Position numbers and translations under genes: made by a program
In this document: positions 8,973 through 17,794 of the stretch, in pieces
How the letters are laid out: each line of letters starts with the position of its first letter
Position numbering within the stretch: position 1 is the first letter of the stretch
Assembly: GCA_965197545.1 (NCBI GenBank)
Contig: CBDANJ010000007.1
Location: 682,001 to 746,000, forward strand
Length of the DNA: 64,000 nt
From: CATOSP01 sp965197545
GTDB lineage: Bacteria > Chloroflexota > Dehalococcoidia > Lucifugimonadales > UBA3495
Direction: 5' to 3'
The notes under the pieces: model-generated
What the model saw: only the letters and a program-made list of their open reading frames with translations
Databases searched by the model: none
Told to the model about the DNA's origin: nothing

Positions 8973-9890
8973 ATGCGCGTAGCAGTCATGGGAGCGGGCA
9001 GCATCGGAGGTTATTTCGGCGGCATGTTGGCCCGGGCCGGGAACGATGTGACCCTCATTGCACGGGGCAGCCACCTGCAATCAATCCTTTCCGATGGCTT
9101 GAAGGTTATTAGGGATGAGGAAGAGTTCGTAGTCCGGTGCCAGGCAACCGATGATCCAGCTCAGGCCGGGACGCCCGACCTGGCGTTACTCACCGTCAAG
9201 ACCTACCACAACTCCCAGGCCATACCCTCTATGCAGCCGATGATAGGCCCCGATACCACGGTGCTATGTCTTCAAAACGGCATTGATAGCTACCGTTCGG
9301 CGGCTGACCACCTGGGTATCGAGCGAGTGATGCCCGGAGCCGCGTACATAGAAGCTGGTCATCCATCGCCGGGTGTGGTTACTCAGACCGGCGCGGTTGT
9401 CCGCATCGTCTTCGGCGAGCCGGACGGAGGCTCCTCCGACCGGGGCGAGAGAATCCGGGAAGCGCTCGAGGATGCCGGCATACCCGCTGAACTCTCCACG
9501 GACATCCAGAAGACCCTATGGAGCAAGTTCTTGTTCATCGCCACCATGGCCGGCGTCACCTCCCTTTCCAGGAGGACAATGGCGGAACTGATGCCGGTCC
9601 CGGAATGGCGAGGTGTCATAGAGGGGTGCATGAAGGAGATCGAGGCCGTGGGAAGGGCGGCGGGGGTGGGCTTGGACCCCGATATAGTCGGAAGCACTCT
9701 CCATTACATTCTGGGCTCCCTGGAGCAGATGCACGCTTCGATGCACGCGGACGTAATGGCCGGTAGGCCGTTGGAACTGGATGCCCTGAACGGCGCGGTG
9801 GTCCGGGCCGGACGATCGGTCAACGTGCCCACGCCGATTAACGACGTAATTAACGCCATGCTGAAACCGCTGATCAACGGGGTCAACTAG
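8973..9890 (+). CDS. 2-dehydropantoate 2-reductase family protein (PanE/ApbA-like)
   Basis: 305-residue NADPH-dependent reductase fold. N-terminal GAGSIGGYFGG (7-17) binds the cofactor. The family motif KTYHNSQAI and the C-terminal helical domain with WSKFLFIATMAGVTSL follow. Lengths and blocks match PanE, which makes pantoate for CoA. Paralogues with other 2-keto-acid substrates are common, and no panB/panC neighbour supports a vitamin role. It is divergent from the Zn-ribbon-led operon. Confidence 0.85.
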   Translation: MRVAVMGAGSIGGYFGGMLARAGNDVTLIARGSHLQSILSDGLKVIRDEEEFVVRCQATDDPAQAGTPDLALLTVKTYHNSQAIPSMQPMIGPDTTVLCLQNGIDSYRSAADHLGIERVMPGAAYIEAGHPSPGVVTQTGAVVRIVFGEPDGGSSDRGERIREALEDAGIPAELSTDIQKTLWSKFLFIATMAGVTSLSRRTMAELMPVPEWRGVIEGCMKEIEAVGRAAGVGLDPDIVGSTLHYILGSLEQMHASMHADVMAGRPLELDALNGAVVRAGRSVNVPTPINDVINAMLKPLINGVN

Positions 9891-10060
9891 CAATTGACAT
9901 CTAACTCCAACTGTCACCACTGGGAACAGGCGTTGAATGGCTAGAATCCTCTGGTCCGGGGTTGGCCCCGGACATGACGAGCGCGACTAACAAGCCGCCA
10001 TTTTGACAACCGGCGATGGCACCCGTAGGATGGGGGCATTCTGAAAACAGAGGGATAGCC

Positions 10061-10522
10061 ATGGACGCCACGGGAGTATCCCACATCGCGATCTGTGTCC
10101 GGGACCTGGACAAGTCCCTGGAGTTCTACCGGGACATCCTCGGTATGAGAGTGACACTGGACCAAGTACAGGACACGACCACCGGCGGACTGCCCCACGT
10201 CTACGCTCACGCCCGCAAGACCCGCCGCACAGTCCATGTGCGCTACGGTGAAGGGGGCAACACCACGCCTTCCCTGGTCCTGACCAGCCACCCCGGCGAC
10301 GAGGCCGACGGCGAGCCTATCAAGCTTGACCAGGTGGGTATCAGTCACCTTTCGTTCTCTGTCCGGGACCTCAAGGGCCTCACGGACGAGCTTGTCGCCA
10401 AGGGCGTGTCCCTGGCCGGCCCGCTCGACTCCTTCGTCAACCCCCAGGGAGTCACCAGCAGCATCTTCGTCTACGATCCCGACGGCATCCTGCTCCAGTT
10501 CGACAGCGGCGGGGGTGGTTAA
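10061..10522 (+). CDS. VOC (glyoxalase/dioxygenase) family protein
   Basis: 153-residue vicinal-oxygen-chelate protein with two beta-alpha-beta-beta-beta modules. The first starts at VSHIAICVRDLDKSLEFYRD and the second at ISHLSFSVRDLKGL. Metal-ligand candidates are the two His in those starts and the His in TVHVRYG. The usual final Glu is replaced in ILLQFD, so metal binding may be altered. The start at ATG 10061 follows a GAGGG site; a longer in-frame start is not supported. The reaction is unknown (isomerase, lyase or ring-cleaving). Confidence 0.85.
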   Translation: MDATGVSHIAICVRDLDKSLEFYRDILGMRVTLDQVQDTTTGGLPHVYAHARKTRRTVHVRYGEGGNTTPSLVLTSHPGDEADGEPIKLDQVGISHLSFSVRDLKGLTDELVAKGVSLAGPLDSFVNPQGVTSSIFVYDPDGILLQFDSGGGG

Positions 10523-10555
10523 CCTGGTTATCATGCTGTGCAGTTGGTAGGTTAA

Positions 10556-11089
10556 ATGACCACCCACGCTGATAACCACGACCGGGACAAGCTCTCCCGG
10601 TGGCGAGGAGACCTGACTTCTGGGGAGGCTCTCAGCTTTCCGGTCTACGCGGTTTTTCTGGTGACCCCCGAAGACCGCCCGGCCCATGACATCTTCCGTG
10701 CGTTCCGAAGCAGTTTCGAAGAGCGGGGGGCCGGATTCCAACACCTCATGATCTTCGGCCAGCACGGTATCTCTACAACCGTGAAGGGCCTGTTGGCTGA
10801 ACTAGGCCTCGGAGTCGATGCACTGCCTTTGCTGGGGCTATTCCCGGGCCCGCCTTCCGACGCCATCCATACCATCGGTCTCAGACAGGGGGATTACGGG
10901 TCCGGCGAGTCAGGCGACGCCAAGGCTCTCAACGGCCCATGGATGGACGTACTCGGTTTCCTTGAACAAGCTGCTGACGGTGGCGGTGAAGCCCTCAACC
11001 TTAATCTGGAAGGCAACCTGAAGCCGCTGAGTCTCGGGGCGGGCGCGATGGGGCAGATCGTAGAACGGGTCCTCGGCAGCGTGTCTTAG
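10556..11089 (+). CDS. Hypothetical protein, 177 residues
   Basis: Not recognised. The protein is soluble, with no signal peptide or membrane helix. A hydrophobic strand FPVYAVFLVTP (about 28-38) and the segment QHLMIFGQHGIS (62-73) suggest an alpha/beta fold. The second half contains a Gly-rich acidic stretch (QGDYGSGESGDA). It starts 33 bp after the VOC gene on the same strand and ends 3 bp before the convergent DUF2182 gene. Codon use resembles its neighbours, so it looks like a real gene. Confidence 0.65.
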   Translation: MTTHADNHDRDKLSRWRGDLTSGEALSFPVYAVFLVTPEDRPAHDIFRAFRSSFEERGAGFQHLMIFGQHGISTTVKGLLAELGLGVDALPLLGLFPGPPSDAIHTIGLRQGDYGSGESGDAKALNGPWMDVLGFLEQAADGGGEALNLNLEGNLKPLSLGAGAMGQIVERVLGSVS

Positions 11090-11092
11090 GGA

Positions 11093-11878
11093 TTATCCCA
11101 ATACACCGGACGCCAGCGCCGCTCCCCAGGCGATTAACAGCAACCCGCTTATCCAACCGATCGCTCTTCCTCCCGGCGCGACTTTCTCCAGCAGCACGAA
11201 CCCCGCCAGGGCCGCAATCCAAATCAGGTTCATCACTCCCAGGACGAAGAGCAGGCCCATCAAAGCCCAGCAGCAGCCTAGGCAGTAGGTCCCGTGCCGG
11301 AGCCCCATGGCCACCGCGCCCCGGCGTCCCTCCCTCCAGCCGCCCATCAGGAACGACGCAGGCGACCGGCAATGGCTCAGGCAGACCGATTTCAAGGGAC
11401 TCCACTGAAACAGCCCCGCCACTATCAAGAGGCCGCCGCCCAGGTAATTGCTCGCGCTCTCTCCCATCATTGCCGTTAGCAGGGCGTTGGAGTGGAGTAC
11501 CCAGTTGGCCAGGGTGGCCAGGGCGGCGAACCCCGTCCACACGAGGATATAGGCGGACAGAAACAACCCGGCCGGGACGTATGGAGCGTCCGCCTCCCGC
11601 CGCCTGCGATTGATTGTGGCGAACATCAACACCATCGGCGAGGCCGAGGGGATCATCATTCCGGCCATCATTACAGACCACATTAGGAACATGAGCCCCA
11701 AGTCCGCGGCTGTCCATGCGCCCATCCGGGGCATGGACATTCCCGCGCCCATCTCGCCGGTGTTGAGCGCGAGGTAAGCCAGGTATGCCCATGCCAGGGC
11801 CGCGATCAACGCGATGCCCACGGCAATCACCGCCCGGTCGCGTTTCAGCACCGACTCTAAAAACGAGCCGCTTCGCAT
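11093..11878 (-). CDS. DUF2182 polytopic membrane protein
   Basis: 261-residue protein with six or seven membrane helices. The family signature is clear: MWSVMMAGMMIP, the loop PLKSVCLSHCRSP, and GTYCLGCCWALM followed by VMNLIW. The Met- and Cys-rich motifs have led to its description as a putative metal-binding membrane protein. Many genomes pair it with a DUF1326 gene, which I do not see here. The function is unproven. Confidence 0.88.
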   Translation of the reverse strand: MRSGSFLESVLKRDRAVIAVGIALIAALAWAYLAYLALNTGEMGAGMSMPRMGAWTAADLGLMFLMWSVMMAGMMIPSASPMVLMFATINRRRREADAPYVPAGLFLSAYILVWTGFAALATLANWVLHSNALLTAMMGESASNYLGGGLLIVAGLFQWSPLKSVCLSHCRSPASFLMGGWREGRRGAVAMGLRHGTYCLGCCWALMGLLFVLGVMNLIWIAALAGFVLLEKVAPGGRAIGWISGLLLIAWGAALASGVLG

Positions 11879-12016
11879 TGCCCCTCATCTCCGGTTGGCT
11901 AAACCGAAGAATATCTTGTCTCATCCTGCTGGGCAAACTCCGCCTGTCTGTCTGTGCGGCGTTCGGCTGGCCGCAACGTTGACCAACTGTGTACGCCCTA
12001 GTACCATCGATAATGC

Positions 12017-13342
12017 GTGAACGCCAATATCAGAATTCCCGATGCTGTTTCGAGTTGGCGGCCTAGCCGCGTCTTTTACGGTTGGTGGATCGTAGCCGTC
12101 TCATCCCTGCAGGGGATGTTTGGCAACGGCGCGATCTCCAGCGGTTTCCCCATATTCTTCGAACCGATCCGCCGGGACCTCGGCATATCCTACGCCTCTA
12201 TGTCTCTGGTGTTCAGCATGGCCCGCGCCGAGGGAGGGATGGGCGGTCCAATAGTCGGCTGGATGGTCGACCGGTTCGGGTCTCGTCCGATGATCTTCTT
12301 TGGCGGGCTGATCGCCGGTGTGGGCCTCATCCTCCTATCGCGGGCCGACTCCTATTGGCAATTGGCGGCGATCTTCGTCGGCATCGTGTCCACCGGAAAA
12401 ACGGCCGGGCTTGGGCAGACCCTGATGGCGACGGTCAACCAGTGGTTCATTCGCCGCAAGGCTCTGGCGATGTCCACCCTCATGACCTCTTTCGCCGGTG
12501 GCGGGGCGATTGTTGTGCCGCTGCTGCATCTGGGGATTGCCAACCTGGGGTGGAGGGATACCCTTCTCTACGTGGGTATCTTCGTCTGCATCCTCACAAT
12601 ACCGGTCTGCCTGGTGTTGCGCAGCCGGCCGGAAGACGTAGGGCTGAGGCCAGACGGCGATGCAGTGCCTCCACCACTCCCCGGTTCTTCCGGGGCCTCG
12701 CGGCCTTCCAGAATGGATGCCCGGGATTTCACGGTTAGGGAAGCGCTGGCGACGATGGCCTTTTGGGCGATGCTCCTTGGCGTCGTGGCTCGGGTGTCGG
12801 CCACCAACGCCATCATAATCCACATCTTCCCGATCCTCGAAGGGGAGGGACTAACGCCCAGCGAAGCGTCTATCTACGTCTCCGCCATGTTCTTTCTGGC
12901 GATCCCGCTGCGGTTCGTCATGGGGGTTGCCGGAGGGGCGCTCTCGCCCAGGAAGATTCTCTTCGTGGGCTTGAACCTGGGCGCGGTGGGGCTGCTGGCC
13001 CTGCTGCTGCTGGATGGGCGACTGGGCGCAATCATCTTCGTGCTGGCTCTGGCGGTTGTGGAGGGCGTCAGCTCGGTCAACTGGATCATGTTGGGGGACT
13101 ATTTCGGCAGGAGCCGGTTTGCCAGCTTGATGGGGCTGATGAGCGTGTTCCACAACGTTGGCCTGTTCGTGTCTCCGATCTTCAGCGGCCGGGTGAGGGA
13201 CCTGACCGGGACATACGACATCGTGTTGATGACCTTCATCCCTTTGTATGTGGTCAGCGCCGTGATATTCGGTTTGGCCCGCCGGCCGGCGCCCCCGCCG
13301 CGCATACGGTCCGGGGAGAGGAGGACCGGGGTACCGGGATAG
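12017..13342 (+). CDS. MFS transporter (monocarboxylate/oxalate-formate antiporter type)
   Basis: 441-residue 12-helix carrier. FYGWWIVAVSSLQGMF opens helix 1. The MFS signature between helices 2 and 3 reads GWMVDRFGSRPM, and a cytoplasmic loop with Pro-rich sequence separates the two six-helix halves (about residues 205-240). Start GTG 12017 is the only reasonable start near the family N-terminus. A paralogue at 20849-22141 shares the GWW opening, the ARAEGG motif and the DFTVREAL-like loop. The substrate is unknown; small organic acids are typical of this branch. Confidence 0.88.
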   Translation: MNANIRIPDAVSSWRPSRVFYGWWIVAVSSLQGMFGNGAISSGFPIFFEPIRRDLGISYASMSLVFSMARAEGGMGGPIVGWMVDRFGSRPMIFFGGLIAGVGLILLSRADSYWQLAAIFVGIVSTGKTAGLGQTLMATVNQWFIRRKALAMSTLMTSFAGGGAIVVPLLHLGIANLGWRDTLLYVGIFVCILTIPVCLVLRSRPEDVGLRPDGDAVPPPLPGSSGASRPSRMDARDFTVREALATMAFWAMLLGVVARVSATNAIIIHIFPILEGEGLTPSEASIYVSAMFFLAIPLRFVMGVAGGALSPRKILFVGLNLGAVGLLALLLLDGRLGAIIFVLALAVVEGVSSVNWIMLGDYFGRSRFASLMGLMSVFHNVGLFVSPIFSGRVRDLTGTYDIVLMTFIPLYVVSAVIFGLARRPAPPPRIRSGERRTGVPG

Positions 13343-13364
13343 TCCCGGCTGCCTGCGGGCGAGA

Positions 13365-13384
13365 CGGTTGGTGGGTGCCAACCG
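13365..13384 (+). terminator. Possible terminator after the MFS gene
   Basis: A 7-bp stem CGGTTGG/CCAACCG with a 6-nt loop is followed by CCCTTT, 22 bp after the stop codon. The T-tract is short, so the call is tentative. Confidence 0.4.
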
Positions 13385-13425
13385 CCCTTTGCTGATGCTA
13401 TAATGCGCACCGAGGAGGTGGCCAA

Positions 13426-14301
13426 TTGGAATGGATTGATTTTGCAGCACCGACAACCGTTAGCGAAGCCGTAGGGTTGCTGGCCCAACATGGGGACCGC
13501 GCCCGTTTGATCGCCGGTGGCACCGACATTTTGGTCCAGTTGAGAGGTGGCCGGCGCAGCCTCGACCTGATCATTGACGCCAAAGGGATTCCTGAACTTA
13601 ACGAGATATCCTACGATCCACAGAATGGACTGACGCTGGGCGCAGCCGCGCCTTGCTATCGTATCTACGGCAACCAGACCGTCGCGGATGCCTACCCCGG
13701 CCTCATGGACGCCGCAACTTTGATCGGCGGCATACAGATTCAGGGCAGGGCAAGCATTGGCGGCAACGTCTGTAACTCCGCTCCCAGCGGCGACTCCATC
13801 CCTCCCGTCATCGTTCTGGGCGGCGTGTGCAACATCGCCGGTCCTAGCGGCGCGCGTCAGGTGGCGGCGGAAGATTTCTGCACCGGCCCTGGCCGGAACG
13901 TGCTAGGGAACGGCGAGATGCTGGTTTCAATCAGCTTCCCCGCGCCCCAGCCTAATACCGGAGCCAACTACCTGCGGTTCATCCCTCGCAACGAGATGGA
14001 CATCGCCGTCGCCGGGGTGGGCACCTCGGTGGTGTTGGACGCCTCGGGCCAAAACTTCGTTTCCGCCCGGATCTCCCTCGCCTCCGTAGCGCCGATTCCC
14101 GTGTTCGCCGGTGAAGCCGCGGCCAGCTTGGCGGGCAAACCGGTGTCCGACGAAGCGATCCAGGAAGCCTCCGACCTGGCCATTGAAGCGGCCAGTCCCA
14201 TCGACGACATGCGCGGCACCATCAGGCAGAGGAGGCACCTCGTGGGCGTCCTCACCCGCCGCACCCTTAACAACGCAGTACAACGAGCCAGAGGGGGATA
14301 G
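13426..14301 (+). CDS. Molybdenum hydroxylase FAD subunit (CoxM-like)
   Basis: 291-residue FAD-binding medium subunit of the xanthine dehydrogenase/CO dehydrogenase family, carrying electrons from the 2Fe-2S subunit to the acceptor. The FAD motifs are visible as RLIAGGTDILVQLRGG (about 26-41) and GRASIGGNVCNSAPSGDS (about 106-123). The start is TTG 13426, seven bases after GGAGG; the nearby ATG is out of frame. It is followed after 2 bp by the 2Fe-2S subunit. The catalytic large subunit is missing from this operon; a CoxL-type gene lies at 59-61 kb. Confidence 0.92.
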   Translation: MEWIDFAAPTTVSEAVGLLAQHGDRARLIAGGTDILVQLRGGRRSLDLIIDAKGIPELNEISYDPQNGLTLGAAAPCYRIYGNQTVADAYPGLMDAATLIGGIQIQGRASIGGNVCNSAPSGDSIPPVIVLGGVCNIAGPSGARQVAAEDFCTGPGRNVLGNGEMLVSISFPAPQPNTGANYLRFIPRNEMDIAVAGVGTSVVLDASGQNFVSARISLASVAPIPVFAGEAAASLAGKPVSDEAIQEASDLAIEAASPIDDMRGTIRQRRHLVGVLTRRTLNNAVQRARGG

Positions 14302-14303
14302 AG

Positions 14304-14777
14304 ATGCCCGGACTAGTCCACGTACAGACCACCATCAACGGTGATGAGGTTAACTTCCTTTGTGAGCCCCGGCAGAGCCTCCTTGAATGTCTCCGGGACG
14401 TTCTTGGAATGACGGGCAGCAAGGAAGGGTGCAACGACGGTAACTGCGGCGCGTGCACCGTGATGTTCGACGGCCGTATCGTCGACTCCTGCCTGGTCAT
14501 GGGCGTTGAAGCCCAGGGCAAGGAGATCACTACTATCGAAGGCCTGGCAACCCCGGAAGGACTACACCCGATTCAGCAAGCCTTCCTGGAGAACGCGGCA
14601 CTGCAGTGCGGCATCTGCACTCCGGGATTCATCGTCGCCAGCAAGGGACTTCTGGACAACGAGCCCGACGCCGACGAGGGTCGGATCAGGCACTGGTTGG
14701 CTGGAAACCTTTGCCGCTGCACCGGCTACGATAAGATCGTCCGCGCCGTGCTGGACGCCGGTCAAAAGATGAAGTAG
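14304..14777 (+). CDS. Molybdenum hydroxylase 2Fe-2S subunit (CoxS-like)
   Basis: 157-residue small subunit with two [2Fe-2S] clusters. The plant-ferredoxin-type N-terminal cluster uses C43, C48, C51 and C63. The C-terminal helical cluster uses C102, C105, C137 and C139 (QCGIC...LCRC). It passes electrons from the molybdopterin centre of a large subunit to the FAD subunit encoded just upstream. No large-subunit gene follows; instead comes a MoaD-like gene after 35 bp. Confidence 0.94.
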   Translation: MPGLVHVQTTINGDEVNFLCEPRQSLLECLRDVLGMTGSKEGCNDGNCGACTVMFDGRIVDSCLVMGVEAQGKEITTIEGLATPEGLHPIQQAFLENAALQCGICTPGFIVASKGLLDNEPDADEGRIRHWLAGNLCRCTGYDKIVRAVLDAGQKMK

Positions 14778-14812
14778 CTGGCCGCTCCAGGCCAACGCGA
14801 GGACTTAGCGGC

Positions 14813-15187
14813 GTGGCTACCGTGTTCATCCCCACAATGCTCCAGCCCATGACCAACGGAGTGAAGCAGGTCGAGTTCGAGGCCACCAACGTGCGCCAGG
14901 TGATCGAAGGGCTCGACCAGCTTTATCCCGGGGTTAAAGAGAGGCTGGTGGAAGAAGGAAGGATTAGACCCAGCCTGGCGGTGTCGGTGGACGGTGAGGT
15001 TGCCAGAATGGGGATGCTGGAAAAGGTCGGCCCGAGCAGCGAGGTCCACTTCGTCCCCGCCATAGCGGGCGGAATGCCCCTCAAGTATCCGAAATGTAAT
15101 ATTGAACGAGTCTCTTTTGACGGCGCGTCCGACGGCACTTTTTCAAACCGGTGCGGGGCTGGGCGGCATAGTGGGAGCAGTGATTGA
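14813..15187 (+). CDS. MoaD/ThiS-like ubiquitin-fold protein with a 39-residue tail after the GG
   Basis: 124-residue protein. Residues 1-85 match the MoaD/ThiS sulfur-carrier fold, with a hydrophobic last strand and the motif SSEVHFVPAIAGG. In active carriers Gly-Gly is the C-terminus and becomes a thiocarboxylate. Here the frame continues for 39 residues (starting MPLKYPKC) with no recognisable homology. Start GTG 14813 has a GAGGA site. The stop TGA overlaps the next ATG (TGATG), so the extended frame is translationally coupled to the Nudix gene. Either the tail is removed to expose GG, or a nearby stop has been lost. It may serve molybdopterin or another sulfur-transfer step. Confidence 0.7.
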   Translation: MATVFIPTMLQPMTNGVKQVEFEATNVRQVIEGLDQLYPGVKERLVEEGRIRPSLAVSVDGEVARMGMLEKVGPSSEVHFVPAIAGGMPLKYPKCNIERVSFDGASDGTFSNRCGAGRHSGSSD

Positions 15188-15708
15188 TGGGAAGGCGATC
15201 TAAGTCCAGGATTGAGTCCCTTGTGTCTGCCGGAGGCGTGGTCTATCGTCAGGGCGACGGCGGCATAGAGACTGTGCTTTGCGGAAGATCGCTGACCTCC
15301 ATCGCCAGCGGCGACGAAGAAGACCCCAGGGAAAGAGGCATCCGCTTCCCACCTGAATGCTTCCGCTGGAGTTTGGCGAAGGGTACGCCGGACCGTGGGG
15401 AAACCCTGGAACAGACGGCCCTACGCGAGGTGCGGGAAGAGACCGGGTTGGAAGTCGAGTTGGAAGCCCCGATCTCCAGCATTACTTATTGGTTTGCCGA
15501 CCGGGAAAGCTCCGTCAAATTCCGCAAGACAGTCCACTTCTACCTAATGGTCCCCGTAGGCGGCGACACGGGCCTCCATGACCCCGAATTTGACGTAGTA
15601 CAGTGGTTCTCCTTCGATGAAGCCCTTGGGGCTCTTGCCTACCCCAACGAGGCTGGCGTCCTACGGCAGGCCGGCGAGTTGATTTCCAGACAAATAGGAG
15701 ACCTGTGA
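15187..15708 (+). CDS. Nudix hydrolase
   Basis: 173-residue Nudix-fold pyrophosphohydrolase. The Nudix box is complete: GTPDRGETLEQTALREVREE followed by TGL, with all metal-binding acids present. It starts at ATG 15187, sharing a base with the preceding stop. N-terminal sequence SAGGVVYRQ is typical of the first strand. The substrate (a nucleoside diphosphate derivative) is not predictable. The GNAT gene starts 2 bp after its stop. Confidence 0.92.
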   Translation: MGRRSKSRIESLVSAGGVVYRQGDGGIETVLCGRSLTSIASGDEEDPRERGIRFPPECFRWSLAKGTPDRGETLEQTALREVREETGLEVELEAPISSITYWFADRESSVKFRKTVHFYLMVPVGGDTGLHDPEFDVVQWFSFDEALGALAYPNEAGVLRQAGELISRQIGDL

Positions 15709-15709
15709 C

Positions 15710-16309
15710 ATGGCTACACTCCAGGGCGCAAGGATAGTCCTTCGGGATAAACGCCTGGAGGACGCCGAACAGGACTACATTTGGCGCTCCGACCCGGAGT
15801 TGGCCCGTCTGGACGCGGCCTATCCCCTCACCATGACATTTGAGCGGTTCCTGAAGATATTTCAGGACCAGCTAAGGTACCCCACGCCGGGCTCGCACCA
15901 TTTCGCCACCGAGACGCTGGACGGCAAGTTCATCGGCAACTGCATGTACTACGACCTTGACAGCGTGAACATGGAAGCGGAATTGGGCATAGTCCTGGGT
16001 GACCGCGACTACTGGAGCAACGCCTACGGATATGACGCCGTCGTTACACTGCTGGAATACATGTTTGACGAAAGGAACCTAAAGAAGGTCTATCTGCACA
16101 CTCTCGAATGGAACAAGCGTGCCCAAAGATGCTTCGAGAAATGCGGATTCGTTCCGGTGCGGCAGGTGCGCCGCCTCTCCCACGACTTCATCAGAATGGA
16201 AGTGTTGCGGGCTGATTGGTACGCCCTTGCCGAAGAGCGTCTGACCCAGCGGTTCGTTAATCGTGACAGGGAAGCGTCCCAGACGCCGAACTCTACGGAC
16301 CAGGGTTAA
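15710..16309 (+). CDS. GNAT-family N-acetyltransferase (RimJ/RimL-like)
   Basis: 199-residue acetyltransferase of the RimJ/RimL type. Opening ARIVLRDKRLEDAEQDYIW, the central GKFIGNCMYYDLD strand, the acetyl-CoA region DRDYWSNAYGYDAV (about 100-113) and the C-terminal ERNLKKVYLHTLEWNKRA...FEKCGFVPV match the family. It has an AGGAG site 9 bases ahead of the ATG and follows the Nudix gene by 1 bp. Its 3' end overlaps the convergent hisA gene by 17 bp. The acceptor amine is unknown. Confidence 0.88.
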   Translation: MATLQGARIVLRDKRLEDAEQDYIWRSDPELARLDAAYPLTMTFERFLKIFQDQLRYPTPGSHHFATETLDGKFIGNCMYYDLDSVNMEAELGIVLGDRDYWSNAYGYDAVVTLLEYMFDERNLKKVYLHTLEWNKRAQRCFEKCGFVPVRQVRRLSHDFIRMEVLRADWYALAEERLTQRFVNRDREASQTPNSTDQG

Positions 16310-17048
16310 TACTCGCTTCCGCCCCCGGTGACTCTGCCCCGGCCCTCATCGCCTCTTGAAGGCCCAGCGTTCCATCGTAGAAAGCCCTCCCCACGATTCC
16401 ACCTTCGACTCCGGCCGCGGCCAAGCGGCGTATGTGGTCTAGCGACGCGATTCCTCCCGACGCGAGCACCGCCATCCCCGACGACTTCACCAATTCCTCG
16501 TTGGCGGCGAAGTTGGGCTCGGTCATAGTGCCGTCGCGAGAAATGTCCGTGTAGAGCACCCTCACCACGCCCAGGCCGGCCATCTGACGCGCCAGGTCCC
16601 CGGCGGTTACCGAAGTCTGTTCCAACCAACCCCTTGTGGATACCAACCCGTCTCTCGCGTCCAGCGCGACGACCACGCGGTCGCTGCCGTACTCCCGGCA
16701 CAAGCTTTCCACCAGGGAGGGGTCTTCAACGGCTGCGGTGCCGATGACTACCCTTGCGGCCCCGGCGTTCAACACTCTCCCGGCGGAATCGGAATCCCGA
16801 ACGCCGCCGCCGACCTGCACGGGTATGCTCAGCAGGCGAATGATTGCGGAGATGGCTTCGAAGTTGGCCGGGCTTCCCTCCAGCGCGCCGTCCAAGTCCA
16901 CCAGATGCAGCCGTGCCGCTCCCTGTTCCTCCCAGGACCTGGCCATTGCCACCGGGTCGTCGGAATACACCGTTTCCCGATGGTAGTCGCCCTGGTAGAG
17001 CCTGACGCACCGGCCGTCTTTGAGGTCGATTGAGGGGATTACTTCCAT
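16293..17048 (-). CDS. hisA: Phosphoribosylformimino-AICAR isomerase (HisA)
   Basis: 251-residue half-barrel-repeat TIM enzyme of histidine synthesis, converting ProFAR to PRFAR. The start MEVIPSIDLKDGRCVRL is characteristic, with catalytic D8, and the second half-barrel begins VVVALDARDG with the second catalytic Asp near residue 130. Phosphate-binding glycine motifs (VGGGVR and ASGGI) are present. It follows hisH on the same strand, separated by an inverted repeat. hisF, its usual neighbour, is not in the window. Confidence 0.95.
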   Translation of the reverse strand: MEVIPSIDLKDGRCVRLYQGDYHRETVYSDDPVAMARSWEEQGAARLHLVDLDGALEGSPANFEAISAIIRLLSIPVQVGGGVRDSDSAGRVLNAGAARVVIGTAAVEDPSLVESLCREYGSDRVVVALDARDGLVSTRGWLEQTSVTAGDLARQMAGLGVVRVLYTDISRDGTMTEPNFAANEELVKSSGMAVLASGGIASLDHIRRLAAAGVEGGIVGRAFYDGTLGLQEAMRAGAESPGAEASINPGP

Positions 17049-17072
17049 GCCGATTCTTGTTCCCGGGGGTTA

Positions 17073-17148
17073 CCCTCATCCTAACCTTCTCCCTCAATGG
17101 AGAAGGGACTTTATCCCCTCTCCCCCTGGGAGAGCGTTAGGGTGAGGG
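17073..17148. repeat. Imperfect inverted repeat between hisH and hisA
   Basis: Arms 17073-17093 and 17128-17148 (21 nt, 18 matching) begin CCCTCATCCTAACC and end GGTGAGGG, separated by 34 nt that include CTTCTCC-like blocks. This CCCTCACCCTAACC type of palindrome is a common dispersed intergenic repeat in bacteria. It would form a large hairpin in the hisH-hisA transcript. Confidence 0.75.
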
Positions 17149-17161
17149 CCGCCCCATGCCC

Positions 17162-17788
17162 CTATCCGGCGTTCCTGGCCAAATCGACGAAGTTTCGGTA
17201 AACTCGCAGTCCCACCGGACCGCTCTTTTCGGGGTGAAACTGGGTCGCCACCAGGTTGTCCTTGGCGTAAACGCTGCAGAAGGGGACGCCGTATTCGGTG
17301 GTCCCGGCGACCCAGGTCTGCTCGCTTGGGGCAGCGTAGTAGCTGTGGACGAAGTAGAAGTGGCTTCCTTGGGGGATGTCTCGCAGCACGGGGTGGTCGG
17401 CCTCGAATTCAACGCTGTTCCAACCCATGTGGGGGACTTTCAGCCCATCTGGCAGACGCTTCACATGTCCTGGGATGATGCCCAGGCAGCTTGCGTCTCC
17501 CTCCTCGGTGCGATCCAGCAACAGTTGGAGACCCAAGCAGATACCCATGAAAGGTCTCCCGGAAGCTACGTAGTCCTGGAGGGGGGCCACCAGCCCGCGG
17601 TCTTCCAAGGCGGACATGGCGGCGGGTCCGGAACCAACTCCGGGGAAGATGACCGCGTCGGCTCCCGGCAGCTCCGCCGGGTCCCCGGTCACCAGCGGCG
17701 ATACGCCTGCGGATTCCAGGGCCCGCGTAACGCTACGGACGTTCCCGGACTGGTAATCGATGACCACCAGCTTGAAGCCGCTAGCCAC
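17162..17788 (-). CDS. hisH: Imidazole glycerol phosphate synthase glutaminase subunit (HisH)
   Basis: 208-residue class-I glutamine amidotransferase. The nucleophile is C84 in GICLGLQLL, with H185 and E187 in QFHPEKSG completing the triad. Opening VVIDYQSGNVRSV and the HSYYA block are typical HisH. It supplies ammonia to HisF, which makes IGP and AICAR. It lies between the cobalamin adenosyltransferase gene (6 bp upstream) and hisA (113 bp downstream) on the same strand. Confidence 0.95.
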   Translation of the reverse strand: MASGFKLVVIDYQSGNVRSVTRALESAGVSPLVTGDPAELPGADAVIFPGVGSGPAAMSALEDRGLVAPLQDYVASGRPFMGICLGLQLLLDRTEEGDASCLGIIPGHVKRLPDGLKVPHMGWNSVEFEADHPVLRDIPQGSHFYFVHSYYAAPSEQTWVAGTTEYGVPFCSVYAKDNLVATQFHPEKSGPVGLRVYRNFVDLARNAG

Positions 17789-17794
17789 GGTAAT

